The notes beneath the pieces are model-generated. The model did not search any database. It saw only the letters and a list, made by a program, of their open reading frames with translations, and was not told the DNA's origin. The translations under genes were made by a program, and so were the position numbers. Positions 8,347-14,019 of a stretch of 14,019 nucleotides of DNA are shown in pieces. How positions within the stretch are numbered: the stretch's first letter is position 1; each line of letters opens with the position of its first letter. The stretch is from JBBRHH01 sp038222915 (GTDB taxonomy: Bacteria > Planctomycetota > Phycisphaerae > Tepidisphaerales > Tepidisphaeraceae): contig JBBRHH010000096.1 in the NCBI GenBank assembly GCA_038222915.1, forward strand, positions 1 to 14,019, in the 5' to 3' direction.

Positions 8347-9651
8347 ATGACGCGCCGCATCACACTCACCATCCTCGCCACCGTCTGGCTGATGCTGATC
8401 GCCGGCAGTGCGACCGCGTACTTCACCACGCGCACGGTGCTCCTCAAGAGCCTCGATCAATCTCTTCAGGCCCGCGCCACTGCCCTGCCGCAGAAGGACG
8501 ACCGCTACGTTGTCCGCACCGACCTAGGCCAAACCACGGCCTCCTCAGCCAATCCATCCGCCGCACCGGTTCACTCCCAGATCATCGATGCGGCATTCAC
8601 CCACCTCGCAGATGGCACCCGCCTGAGGACCGTCACCTTGCGTCTGATTACCCCCGCAGCCGCCACAACTGTTACCTACAGCACGCCCACCGACCAGTTC
8701 GATCACATTCTCAACACGCTCGCCCTCGCCCTCTCGGCCTGCTGCCTCATTGGGGGCCTTGCCGCCGCCGCACTGGCCAGGCGCGCCACCCAGATCGCCC
8801 TCCGCCCACTCCATCACACCGCCGATATCATCGGCAACATCGATCAGCGCCACCTCGACCGTCGAATCGACGCCGAACGCCTTCCCCCCGAACTGGTTCC
8901 CATGGCCAATCGCCTGAACGGCATGCTGGCGCGCTTGCAGGCCGCCTTCGACCAGCGTCGCCAGTTCCTCGGCGATGCCTCACATGAATTACGCACACCG
9001 GTGGCAGCGCTGATCACAAACATCGAAGTAACCCTCCGCCGGGACCGGAATGCGGCCGACTATCGCACCGCGCTCGACAACTGCCTGACGGATGCCAAGC
9101 ACCTCAAACAACTGGTCGAGCGCCTGATGGAACAGGTGCGCAGTGAGACGCTCACCCACGACGAACCCGCAACCCTCGTCGACGTCAGTCAGGTGCTAGA
9201 CGAATGTGCCGATATGGCCGCCTCACTTGGGCAGGATCGCGGCATCACTGTGATTCGCGATTTCCCGAAAGATCTGACGCTGACCACCCCAACCCGCCGC
9301 TTCCGCAGCATCGTCACCAACCTCGTCTCCAATGCCGTCGAATACAATCGCCCCGGGGGCAAAGTCGAGATCCACTGCGAACACAACGGCCACGGCTTTG
9401 CCCTGAGTGTCCGAGACACGGGAATTGGCATCTCCCCCGAACAACTTCCAAGCGTTTTTCAACCTTTTTTCCGCGCCGATCAGGCCCGCCAGCGAGATTC
9501 CGGGCATCTCGGTCTGGGTCTGGCGCTGGTTAAAGCGCATGTCGATGCCGTCGGCGGCGAATGTACCGTCAAGAGCGAAAAAGGCGTTGGAACCGTGTTC
9601 GAGGTTCGTCTCCCAGAACAATGTTTGCCCCAAGGAGTAGAAATGGCATAA
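8347..9651 (+). CDS. Membrane sensor histidine kinase (HAMP-HisKA-HATPase)
   Basis: The gene encodes 434 residues. TM1 is at about 5-27 and TM2 at about 121-143, enclosing a periplasmic sensor of roughly 90 residues rich in Ala and Thr with no recognisable ligand motif. A HAMP linker follows (about 144-200, with PPELVPMANRLNGML). The HisKA helix carries the phosphorylated H213 in GDASHELRTPVAAL. The ATPase domain has the N-box (NLVSNAVEYN, N325/N329), G1 (DTGIGI, 357-362), F-box (FQPFFRAD) and G2 (GLGLALVKA, about 389-397). Nothing needed for activity is missing. It lies 40 bases after the response regulator and probably phosphorylates it. The layout is that of heavy-metal/EnvZ-type kinases, but the sensed signal cannot be read from the sequence. 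AGGA eleven bases before the ATG is a modest ribosome-binding site. Confidence 0.95.
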   Translation: MTRRITLTILATVWLMLIAGSATAYFTTRTVLLKSLDQSLQARATALPQKDDRYVVRTDLGQTTASSANPSAAPVHSQIIDAAFTHLADGTRLRTVTLRLITPAAATTVTYSTPTDQFDHILNTLALALSACCLIGGLAAAALARRATQIALRPLHHTADIIGNIDQRHLDRRIDAERLPPELVPMANRLNGMLARLQAAFDQRRQFLGDASHELRTPVAALITNIEVTLRRDRNAADYRTALDNCLTDAKHLKQLVERLMEQVRSETLTHDEPATLVDVSQVLDECADMAASLGQDRGITVIRDFPKDLTLTTPTRRFRSIVTNLVSNAVEYNRPGGKVEIHCEHNGHGFALSVRDTGIGISPEQLPSVFQPFFRADQARQRDSGHLGLGLALVKAHVDAVGGECTVKSEKGVGTVFEVRLPEQCLPQGVEMA

Positions 9652-9653
9652 TT

Positions 9654-9681
9654 AGAGGCGATTCCGTCATTTCTTGCCTCT
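9654..9681 (+). terminator. Hairpin just after the kinase gene, weak terminator candidate
   Basis: AGAGGCGA at 9654-9661 can pair with TTGCCTCT at 9674-9681 (eight pairs, one G-U) around a 12-base loop, starting three bases after the kinase stop. A four-T run comes only at 9689-9692, seven bases past the stem, so intrinsic termination would be weak. It may instead be a partial terminator or an mRNA-end stabiliser before the downstream secreted-protein gene. Confidence 0.35.
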
Positions 9682-9739
9682 CATGCAGTTTTCATGATGG
9701 CCCGATAGACTGTTCATGCCGCGTCAGGGTTGTTTGCCC

Positions 9740-10306
9740 ATGTCTCGACTTTTAATCATCCTCTGCACGCTGCTGCTCGGTGCGAATATCGCATTCAGTA
9801 GTGGCCGACCTGCCCCGGGGCCTAAACCCAAGGGCACCGACGGCGCATACAACATAAGCGTCCGCGGCTATTACCGCGGCGAGGGAACTGCCACCGTCAC
9901 GGGTAACACAATTTCGCTCACCGGCACACTTCACGGCGAAAAGGGCGAGCAGGGTGACTTCGCCGCCCCCAATCTGGTTATCAGTGGCAACTATGTCACC
10001 GGCCAAGGCAATATTCTTGGGCAGGCAGTCAATATCTACGGCCGTCTCGACCCCACGGGTGAAGGTGGTGGCAAGAAGCTCAAAACCGCCCGTTTCGTAG
10101 CTACGGTGGCGACGGCCGATGGACATCACATCCGCATCGAGGGTCTTCTCCAATCCCCGCCCAAGTCAGACGCACCTCGCACACCCTCCGGTGGTGGAGA
10201 CGATGGCGACGGCCCCAACGATGGCCCCGGCCCAGACCATCAGAATGATCGCGGCCACATCGTCGACGACGACGACAACGGGCCCTCCTCCGATGAGCTT
10301 CCATAG
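9740..10306 (+). CDS. Secreted beta-rich protein with acidic Asp/Gly/Pro tail, family unknown
   Basis: The gene encodes 188 residues from the ATG at 9740. An in-frame ATG at 9716 would add eight residues and blunt the signal peptide. The signal peptide is MSRLLIILCTLLLGANIA with cleavage near 18-20. Residues about 35-137 are alternating short strands rich in Gly, Thr and Val (GYYRGEGTATVTGNTISLTG, then VISGNYVTGQGNILGQAVNI, then RFVATVATADGHHIRIEG), consistent with one compact beta sandwich or barrel. From about 140 the chain turns into low-complexity sequence ending in a highly acidic tail (GGGDDGDGPN, VDDDDN). I do not recognise the family. It starts 88 bases after the kinase on the same strand, with a hairpin between, so co-transcription is possible but unproven. 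It converges with the RtcB gene, leaving only 40 bases between their stops. Confidence 0.75.
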   Translation: MSRLLIILCTLLLGANIAFSSGRPAPGPKPKGTDGAYNISVRGYYRGEGTATVTGNTISLTGTLHGEKGEQGDFAAPNLVISGNYVTGQGNILGQAVNIYGRLDPTGEGGGKKLKTARFVATVATADGHHIRIEGLLQSPPKSDAPRTPSGGGDDGDGPNDGPGPDHQNDRGHIVDDDDNGPSSDELP

Positions 10307-10346
10307 TTCCGGCCCCAAGTAACACTCGCTTAGACTCCCCCCAAGC

Positions 10347-11483
10347 TTAAACCCCCTTGTAACTCAGCATCGGCCGCAGGCGTCGCACCACTTTCACCAA
10401 GTCTCGCTGCGCCCGCATTACCGCTCCAATGTCCTTATAGGCACGAGGCGCTTCCTCGCGCAGTGACCGGCTTTTACGCCGATCAAACCAGACGCCAGCC
10501 ATCTGCTCGCCAAGGGCGCGGGCAGAGATCTTCCGCGCCGCGTCTTTTCGGCTCATCGCCCGCCCCGCCCCATGTGCGCTTGAGCACATCGACTCCGCGC
10601 ATCCACGTACTTCCACATGGAAACTCACGCTGCCCATTGACCCAGGGATGATCCCCGGAACTCCTGGCCCGGCCGGTGCCGCTCCCTTTCGATGTACGAG
10701 CAATTCCTGACCGGCATGAGTTTCCCGCCGAACATGATTGTGATCGCAGCCGAAATAGGATCCGGCAACCACATCAACTCCAAAAACGTCGTGCACGACG
10801 TCGGCTGTGGCCTCGGCCATCAACCGCCGATTCGCCTCGGCATAACGTACCGCCCACGCCGCGTCCGACAGGTAGGCTTGCCCCGCCGGCGTCGATGAAT
10901 CCAGATAGGCAAGGCCTGTTTTGTCTGAGGTTGCCGCCCCGACATGATAGTCACGGATCGCCTGCCCCATGCCGCGTGAGCCGCTGTGCACCATCAACCA
11001 CAATCGACCTTCCTGGTCCGAATGAAGTTCCAGGAAATGGTTGCCGCGTCCGAGCGTCCCAAGTTGCACTGCCCCGTCGCGCCACTTGAGCCGTTCCAAT
11101 GATGGCGCGCTCAACTGATCAGCGGCGAGGTCCGAATCCAGTTCGACTGCAGTTACACGGCGATTGGCCGGCACGCCATTGTAAAGTCCGTCCATGATCC
11201 GCGCCGCCAGACGCGCGTCGGCCAACACGTCGGCCGCGCAGTCGAAGGACAAAGCAGACATTCCGCAACCGATATCTCCACCAACGGCCGCGGGATAGAT
11301 CAGCCGCGACGTCGCAATCACCATCCCCACGCACACCTCGCCGGCTACATGCACATCGGGCATCACGGCAATCTTCCGGACGTCGGCGCTGGAGCCCACC
11401 CGCTCCAGCACCGACAACACCTCCTTCGACATTGGCTCGACGAGCCAGGTTTTGATCAACACAGGTTCAGGTGTTGCCTTCAT
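10347..11483 (-). CDS. rtcB: RtcB-family RNA-splicing/repair ligase
   Basis: The gene encodes 378 residues, close to the shorter RtcB branch (the E. coli enzyme has about 408). RtcB joins 2',3'-cyclic phosphate or 3'-phosphate RNA ends to 5'-OH ends using GTP and Mn2+. The active-site residues are all visible: D70 and C73 in GGDIGCGM, H149 in GRGNHF, H166 in VHSGSRG, H248-N249 in CDHNHV, and the guanylated histidine H304 in SAHGAGR. VMPDVHVAGEVCVG at 40-53 and GSMGSVSF at 281-288 are further family motifs. The enzyme should therefore be active. The start codon is inside the stop of the RbfA-like gene (ATGA), a sign of translational coupling. No rtcA, archease, PrfH or rtcR is visible nearby. 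The symbol is by family; a secondary RtcB2-type paralogue is possible. Confidence 0.95.
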   Translation of the reverse strand: MKATPEPVLIKTWLVEPMSKEVLSVLERVGSSADVRKIAVMPDVHVAGEVCVGMVIATSRLIYPAAVGGDIGCGMSALSFDCAADVLADARLAARIMDGLYNGVPANRRVTAVELDSDLAADQLSAPSLERLKWRDGAVQLGTLGRGNHFLELHSDQEGRLWLMVHSGSRGMGQAIRDYHVGAATSDKTGLAYLDSSTPAGQAYLSDAAWAVRYAEANRRLMAEATADVVHDVFGVDVVAGSYFGCDHNHVRRETHAGQELLVHRKGAAPAGPGVPGIIPGSMGSVSFHVEVRGCAESMCSSAHGAGRAMSRKDAARKISARALGEQMAGVWFDRRKSRSLREEAPRAYKDIGAVMRAQRDLVKVVRRLRPMLSYKGV

Positions 11484-11875
11484 GGTTCCACCTCCCCGCG
11501 CGAATGGTTAACGGGATTGGCAATCACCATGAACACCAACTCCGGCGCTCGTTTTCGCACGATAGCTCCGGCAACGGCGTGCCGTAGCTTTCCACGCACG
11601 CGCTCCAACCGTTCAAGCACATGATGAACGCTTATTTCCTGCCCGCTTGCGCCATAGACCTTCACAATCAATCTCGAAGCGTCCGGCGCGGCCTCGACGC
11701 ACGCCACGGTCAGGTCGCGAAGTAATTCGTCTCCACACTCGCCGGCAAGCGCAGTGCTGACGGTTCTGTAGACTTGGCGACACAACTGTTGTGTCTTGCG
11801 CTCTCGTTTACGATCTTCCTGCGGGCCAAAGTAATCCGCTGGCTCATGCAATCGCTTCCATTTACTGTTGTTCAC
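11480..11875 (-). CDS. RbfA-like (KH-fold) ribosome-binding factor homologue
   Basis: The gene encodes 131 residues from GTG 11875, chosen because GGGAG lies eight bases upstream. A TTG at 11890 is in frame but lacks a site. The pattern follows RbfA: an N-terminal helix (about 28-47), strand LTVACVEAAPD (55-65), strand SRLIVKVYG (67-75), a helix pair (about 84-108) and the signature RAPELVF (109-115), which matches the RbfA 'VPEL-F' end. RbfA binds the 30S subunit during 16S rRNA maturation. Differences from the classical protein are a charged 27-residue N-terminal extension (EDRKRERK) and Val-Arg-Gly at 93-95 where RbfA has Ala-x-Gly. It is not next to infB or truB but overlaps rtcB by four bases, so it may be a specialised paralogue acting with the ligase. 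The fold call is by eye. Confidence 0.72.
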   Translation of the reverse strand: MNNSKWKRLHEPADYFGPQEDRKRERKTQQLCRQVYRTVSTALAGECGDELLRDLTVACVEAAPDASRLIVKVYGASGQEISVHHVLERLERVRGKLRHAVAGAIVRKRAPELVFMVIANPVNHSRGEVEP

Positions 11876-12180
11876 TTTCAATGCTCCCAAAGCGCGCAGC
11901 AGAGCGCCGCGCGATCAAAAGATCGATCATCAATTAAAAAACAGGGTGCCTGATCCGACGACAACCGCCGACGGTCCTAGGCCTGGAAGGATGATTGAAT
12001 GGGCAGCATGAGAGCCTCGCATTCGCCCCACAAAACACGGAGATACCCGATCGCTTCAGCCAGAATCTTATCAGCCCTTGCCAGGCTCAGCAATAAGCGC
12101 ATCCAAAACATCAATTATTCTTCTTTGAAAAAATCGAAATCTACTTCTGTCCCGGCCATCCACCTGGATACAATCTGCCT
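11876..12180. other. Divergent intergenic region without a convincing gene
   Basis: These 305 bases separate the RbfA-like/rtcB pair (minus) from the 89-residue orphan and reductase (plus). Small open frames here lack ribosome-binding sites and have no protein-like composition. Visible items are an AT-rich stretch at about 11917-11942 with GATCaaaaGATCGATC, the palindrome-like TCCTAGGCCTGGA near 11975-11990, and a -10-like TACAAT just before 12181. No tRNA-like cloverleaf, T-rich terminator or repeat array was seen. It probably holds the two divergent promoters. Confidence 0.6.
12169..12174 (+). promoter_or_regulatory. -10-like TACAAT six bases before a start codon
   Basis: TACAAT matches the -10 consensus at five of six positions and ends six bases before the ATG at 12181. 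Transcription would begin at about that ATG, giving a leaderless mRNA. No Shine-Dalgarno sequence is seen before this ATG. No good -35 is found at 16-18 bases, which weakens the call. Confidence 0.3.
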
Positions 12181-12450
12181 ATGGCGAGCCTTGAGTCGCT
12201 TGGAATCTCCTCACGCGTGTCGGATCGGGAATACTCCCAGGGTATCGAGCATGTCGTCATCCGCCGTCCCCTCGACCGCGTTCTCCACTTCTCGCGGCAG
12301 ACCATTGATGACGTAATCAACAGCCCCATCTCCAAAGGCCTCGTCCTTGGCTATTTCAAGCTGTATAAGGAAGTGCACCGCACCTGTGAGGCCGTCGATC
12401 TCGAGCGCCAGTGGAACCCCACAGGCGCATGGCAACTGCCTCAATCCTGA
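12181..12450 (+). CDS. Small protein of unknown function upstream of SDR
   Basis: The gene encodes 89 residues. By my count roughly three quarters of codons end in G or C, with the C-ending bias of the other plus-strand genes, which favours this frame over the open antisense frame at 12211-12498. The chain is mixed charged/hydrophobic with no signal peptide or membrane segment. A conspicuous part is VINSPISKGLVLGYFKLYKEVHR at about 46-68, and Trp occurs twice near the end (RQWNPTGAW). I recognise no domain. It ends 29 bases before the reductase on the same strand, so they probably form a two-gene operon. There is no ribosome-binding site, and a -10-like box sits directly upstream. Confidence 0.6.
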   Translation: MASLESLGISSRVSDREYSQGIEHVVIRRPLDRVLHFSRQTIDDVINSPISKGLVLGYFKLYKEVHRTCEAVDLERQWNPTGAWQLPQS

Positions 12451-12479
12451 ATGATCCCCGAAGCCAACGAGGTTCGTAA

Positions 12480-13178
12480 ATGTCCGACCCAGTCGCAATC
12501 GTCACAGGCGCTGGACGCGGCATCGGCCGCGCGACCGCAATTGAGCTGGCCAGTGCGGGCTACGACCTGCTGCTCACCGCGCGCAATGAAAAGGAACTCG
12601 CGCAAACCGTCAGCCTCGCCGGCCGGGGTCAATTCATCGTTGCGGATATTTCAGATCCCGATACATCTGTAAAACTGGCAGAACACTGCATCAGATCCTT
12701 TGGTCGGATCGACGCGATCGTAAACAACGCGGGCTCCGCGCCACGTCTCGAGGTCGAGCACACCACGCCAGAGGTCTGGCGGCAGACCATCGAGACCAAT
12801 CTGTCCGCCGCTTTTTACTTAAGCCAGGCCGCGTGGCCAACCTTCAAATCCAGACAATCCGGCGTCATCGTTAACATTTCTTCACTCTCGACGCGCGATC
12901 CGTTCTCCGGCTTTGCCGCATACGCGGCCGCCAAAGCCGGCCTCAACGTGCTCGGCCTTGTACTCGCGCGCGAGGGCGAACCGTTCGGCATCCGCGTTCA
13001 CACTCTTGCGCTTGGTGCCGTCGAAACAACAATGTTTCGCCAGCTGCTTTCCGTGGACGAATATCCGGTGACCAAAACCCTCGACCCCACTGACGTCGCG
13101 GTCATCATCCGTCAGTGCATAGACGGCACGCTTCGGTATACTAGCGGCGAAGTGATCTACCTTCACAAGACGCTTTAG
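12480..13178 (+). CDS. Short-chain dehydrogenase/reductase (classical SDR, FabG-like)
   Basis: The gene encodes 232 residues, slightly short for a classical SDR (about 250). The Rossmann nucleotide-binding motif TGAGRGIG is at 9-16 and NNAG at 82-85. The catalytic set is N107, S134/S135 in NISS, and Y148-x3-K152 in AAYAAAKAG. R35 after the second strand (LLTARN) suggests NADP(H). The usual Pro-Gly after the sixth strand is Leu-Gly here (LALGAVETTMF), and the C-terminal substrate loop is short. The substrate cannot be deduced; relatives reduce ketoacyl-ACPs, pterins or sugars. The start has GAGG seven bases before the ATG. It follows the 89-residue orphan by 29 bases. Confidence 0.93.
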   Translation: MSDPVAIVTGAGRGIGRATAIELASAGYDLLLTARNEKELAQTVSLAGRGQFIVADISDPDTSVKLAEHCIRSFGRIDAIVNNAGSAPRLEVEHTTPEVWRQTIETNLSAAFYLSQAAWPTFKSRQSGVIVNISSLSTRDPFSGFAAYAAAKAGLNVLGLVLAREGEPFGIRVHTLALGAVETTMFRQLLSVDEYPVTKTLDPTDVAVIIRQCIDGTLRYTSGEVIYLHKTL

Positions 13179-13190
13179 ATATGAATTCGC

Positions 13191-13217
13191 GGATGGGCAC
13201 TTCTAATCAATCCATCC
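13191..13217. terminator. Short inverted repeat after the SDR gene
   Basis: GGATGG at 13191-13196 is the exact reverse complement of CCATCC at 13212-13217, with a 15-base loop, thirteen bases after the reductase stop. There is no T-run, so it is at best a weak or factor-assisted terminator. Chance is also possible for six-base arms. Confidence 0.2.
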
Positions 13218-13249
13218 CCGATTGTTCGTCCACACATGGGAGGCCACCA

Positions 13250-14019
13250 ATGAACCGCAACGCCTTGCTTGTAGTCACGCTCGTCGCGCTCTTGGGCCTG
13301 AGCCATTCAGTGCCTTCCTTCGCGCTCCCGGCCAAAGGCGGCAGTGTGATTCCCATGCCATACCGGCCGCCGCAGGGAGACGGCAACGGCAATCAATGGT
13401 TGATCTACGCGATGATGTTTCGCACCCAGGGCAACAGTCCTGTCTACAGCGAAGGCGGGATGCTATATGTTGACAACAACAACCCGGTCATGAACCGGAA
13501 CATGGCCCGTCTCGACGACAATGGTGAAGCCGTCTTCGAAAACATGACTGGCCAGAACTACACGCTCACGCGCCGGGTCATGGCCGACAAGGACGGATAC
13601 CTCCGCGTCATCGACATCATCAAGAACAATCAGGCCGGTGAACTCACGTACAACCTGATGTTTCGCAGCCAGCCGAATTTTGGAATTCAGGCATCACAAA
13701 ATGTGAATGATGCACAAAAGAAGGACGTTCCCCTTGCATGTGTCGCCCAGGACAGTCAGGGCCGAGCCATCGTCGAAGTATTCGCTGGACGAGGCGCCAA
13801 GATCGTCCCAGCCTTCAATGGCCAGCCGCAGAACGGCTTTGTCACCACCAACATGACCCTGAAAGTCCCGGCGGGCAAGGAAGTCGCGATTCTTCACGTC
13901 CACGCGACAGCCGCCAACACCGACGCCGGCGTCAAGTTCGTCAAATCGCTGACCAACGCCAAAATCCTCGCCGGCGTCCCAGCCGCGATGCGAAAACTCA
14001 TCGTCAATTTTGCTCCCGC
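13250..14019 (+). CDS. Secreted protein of unknown family, C-terminus beyond window edge
   Basis: The frame is open from ATG 13250 to the window end: 256 complete codons, no stop. GGGAGG six bases before the ATG is the strongest ribosome-binding site in the window and fixes the start. Residues 1-25 are a signal peptide (NALLVVTLVALLGLSHSVPSFA, cleavage after Ala25). The mature part begins with a Pro/Gly linker and then looks beta-rich: WLIYAMMFRTQGN near 50-62, MLYVDNNNPVMNRN near 71-84, then YNLMFRSQPNFGIQ near 134-147, suggesting two related strands (MMFRTQ and LMFRSQ). Near the end VPAGKEVAILHVHA precedes a helical stretch (FVKSLTNAKILAGVPAAMRKLIVNF). I do not recognise the family. It is probably a periplasmic or surface protein. 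It lies 71 bases after the reductase with no obvious functional tie. Confidence 0.85.
   Translation, partial: MNRNALLVVTLVALLGLSHSVPSFALPAKGGSVIPMPYRPPQGDGNGNQWLIYAMMFRTQGNSPVYSEGGMLYVDNNNPVMNRNMARLDDNGEAVFENMTGQNYTLTRRVMADKDGYLRVIDIIKNNQAGELTYNLMFRSQPNFGIQASQNVNDAQKKDVPLACVAQDSQGRAIVEVFAGRGAKIVPAFNGQPQNGFVTTNMTLKVPAGKEVAILHVHATAANTDAGVKFVKSLTNAKILAGVPAAMRKLIVNFAP

Noticed and set aside
10307..10346. Bidirectional terminator between the convergent secreted-protein and rtcB genes
   Set aside because: Only CCCCAAG repeats and an AAGCTT palindrome are present. No stem of useful length with a T-run could be drawn on either strand.
11876..12180. tRNA, small RNA or attachment site in the largest intergenic gap
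   Set aside because: No cloverleaf, no GTTCGAnnC T-arm, no CCA end, no direct-repeat pair flanking a cassette and no integrase gene in the window.
11999..12316. 105-codon plus-strand open frame in the divergent intergenic region
   Set aside because: Ser/Arg-rich low-quality composition, no ribosome-binding site, and it overlaps the better-supported gene at 12181 in another frame.
12211..12498. 95-codon minus-strand open frame antisense to the 89-residue orphan
   Set aside because: Its composition looks fairly protein-like, but codon third-base bias favours the plus frame, it overlaps the reductase start and no ribosome-binding site was found. It remains a minor possibility.

Overview
The window most resembles a planctomycete chromosome, probably Phycisphaerae-like. 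Reasons: two adjacent very large secreted TPR proteins, a pseudopilin with the 'FTLIELMVVIGII' leader and a degenerate H-X9-DG-type C-terminus, an orphan RtcB ligase, and several secreted proteins of unrecognised family. DNA is GC-rich, and the + strand carries more C than G along the whole window. No rRNA, tRNA, CRISPR array, insertion sequence or integrase was seen. The taxonomic call is an inference from gene style, not from a marker gene.

Layout. (1) 1-6860, minus strand: a small lipoprotein gene (6456-6860), then a 1452-residue secreted TPR protein (1975-6333), then a second secreted TPR protein (1971 down to the window edge, C-terminus missing). The two TPR genes are separated by only 3 nt and are almost certainly co-translated. 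The larger one carries three segments between its TPR blocks that read like STN (secretin/TonB N-terminal short) domains. (2) 6861-7016: divergent promoter region with a 10-bp-arm inverted repeat overlapping an extended -10 promoter. (3) 7017-9651, plus strand: pseudopilin, OmpR-type response regulator and membrane histidine kinase in tight array, followed at 9740-10306 by a secreted beta-rich protein with an Asp/Gly/Pro-rich acidic tail. (4) 10347-11875, minus strand: an RbfA-like KH-fold protein and an RtcB RNA ligase, joined by an ATGA stop/start overlap. (5) 11876-12180: a 305-bp divergent intergenic region. (6) 12181-13178, plus strand: an 89-residue orphan and a short-chain dehydrogenase/reductase. 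(7) 13250 to the right edge: a secreted protein, C-terminus missing, with a near-perfect Shine-Dalgarno sequence.

How they may work together. The TPR pair plus lipoprotein look like a cell-envelope complex. The pseudopilin two-component operon looks like regulation of, or by, a type IV pilus/type II secretion-like surface structure. The RbfA-like/RtcB pair looks like an RNA-repair module with a possible ribosome link. The last is the most attractive candidate for an under-described system, together with the TPR/STN architecture.
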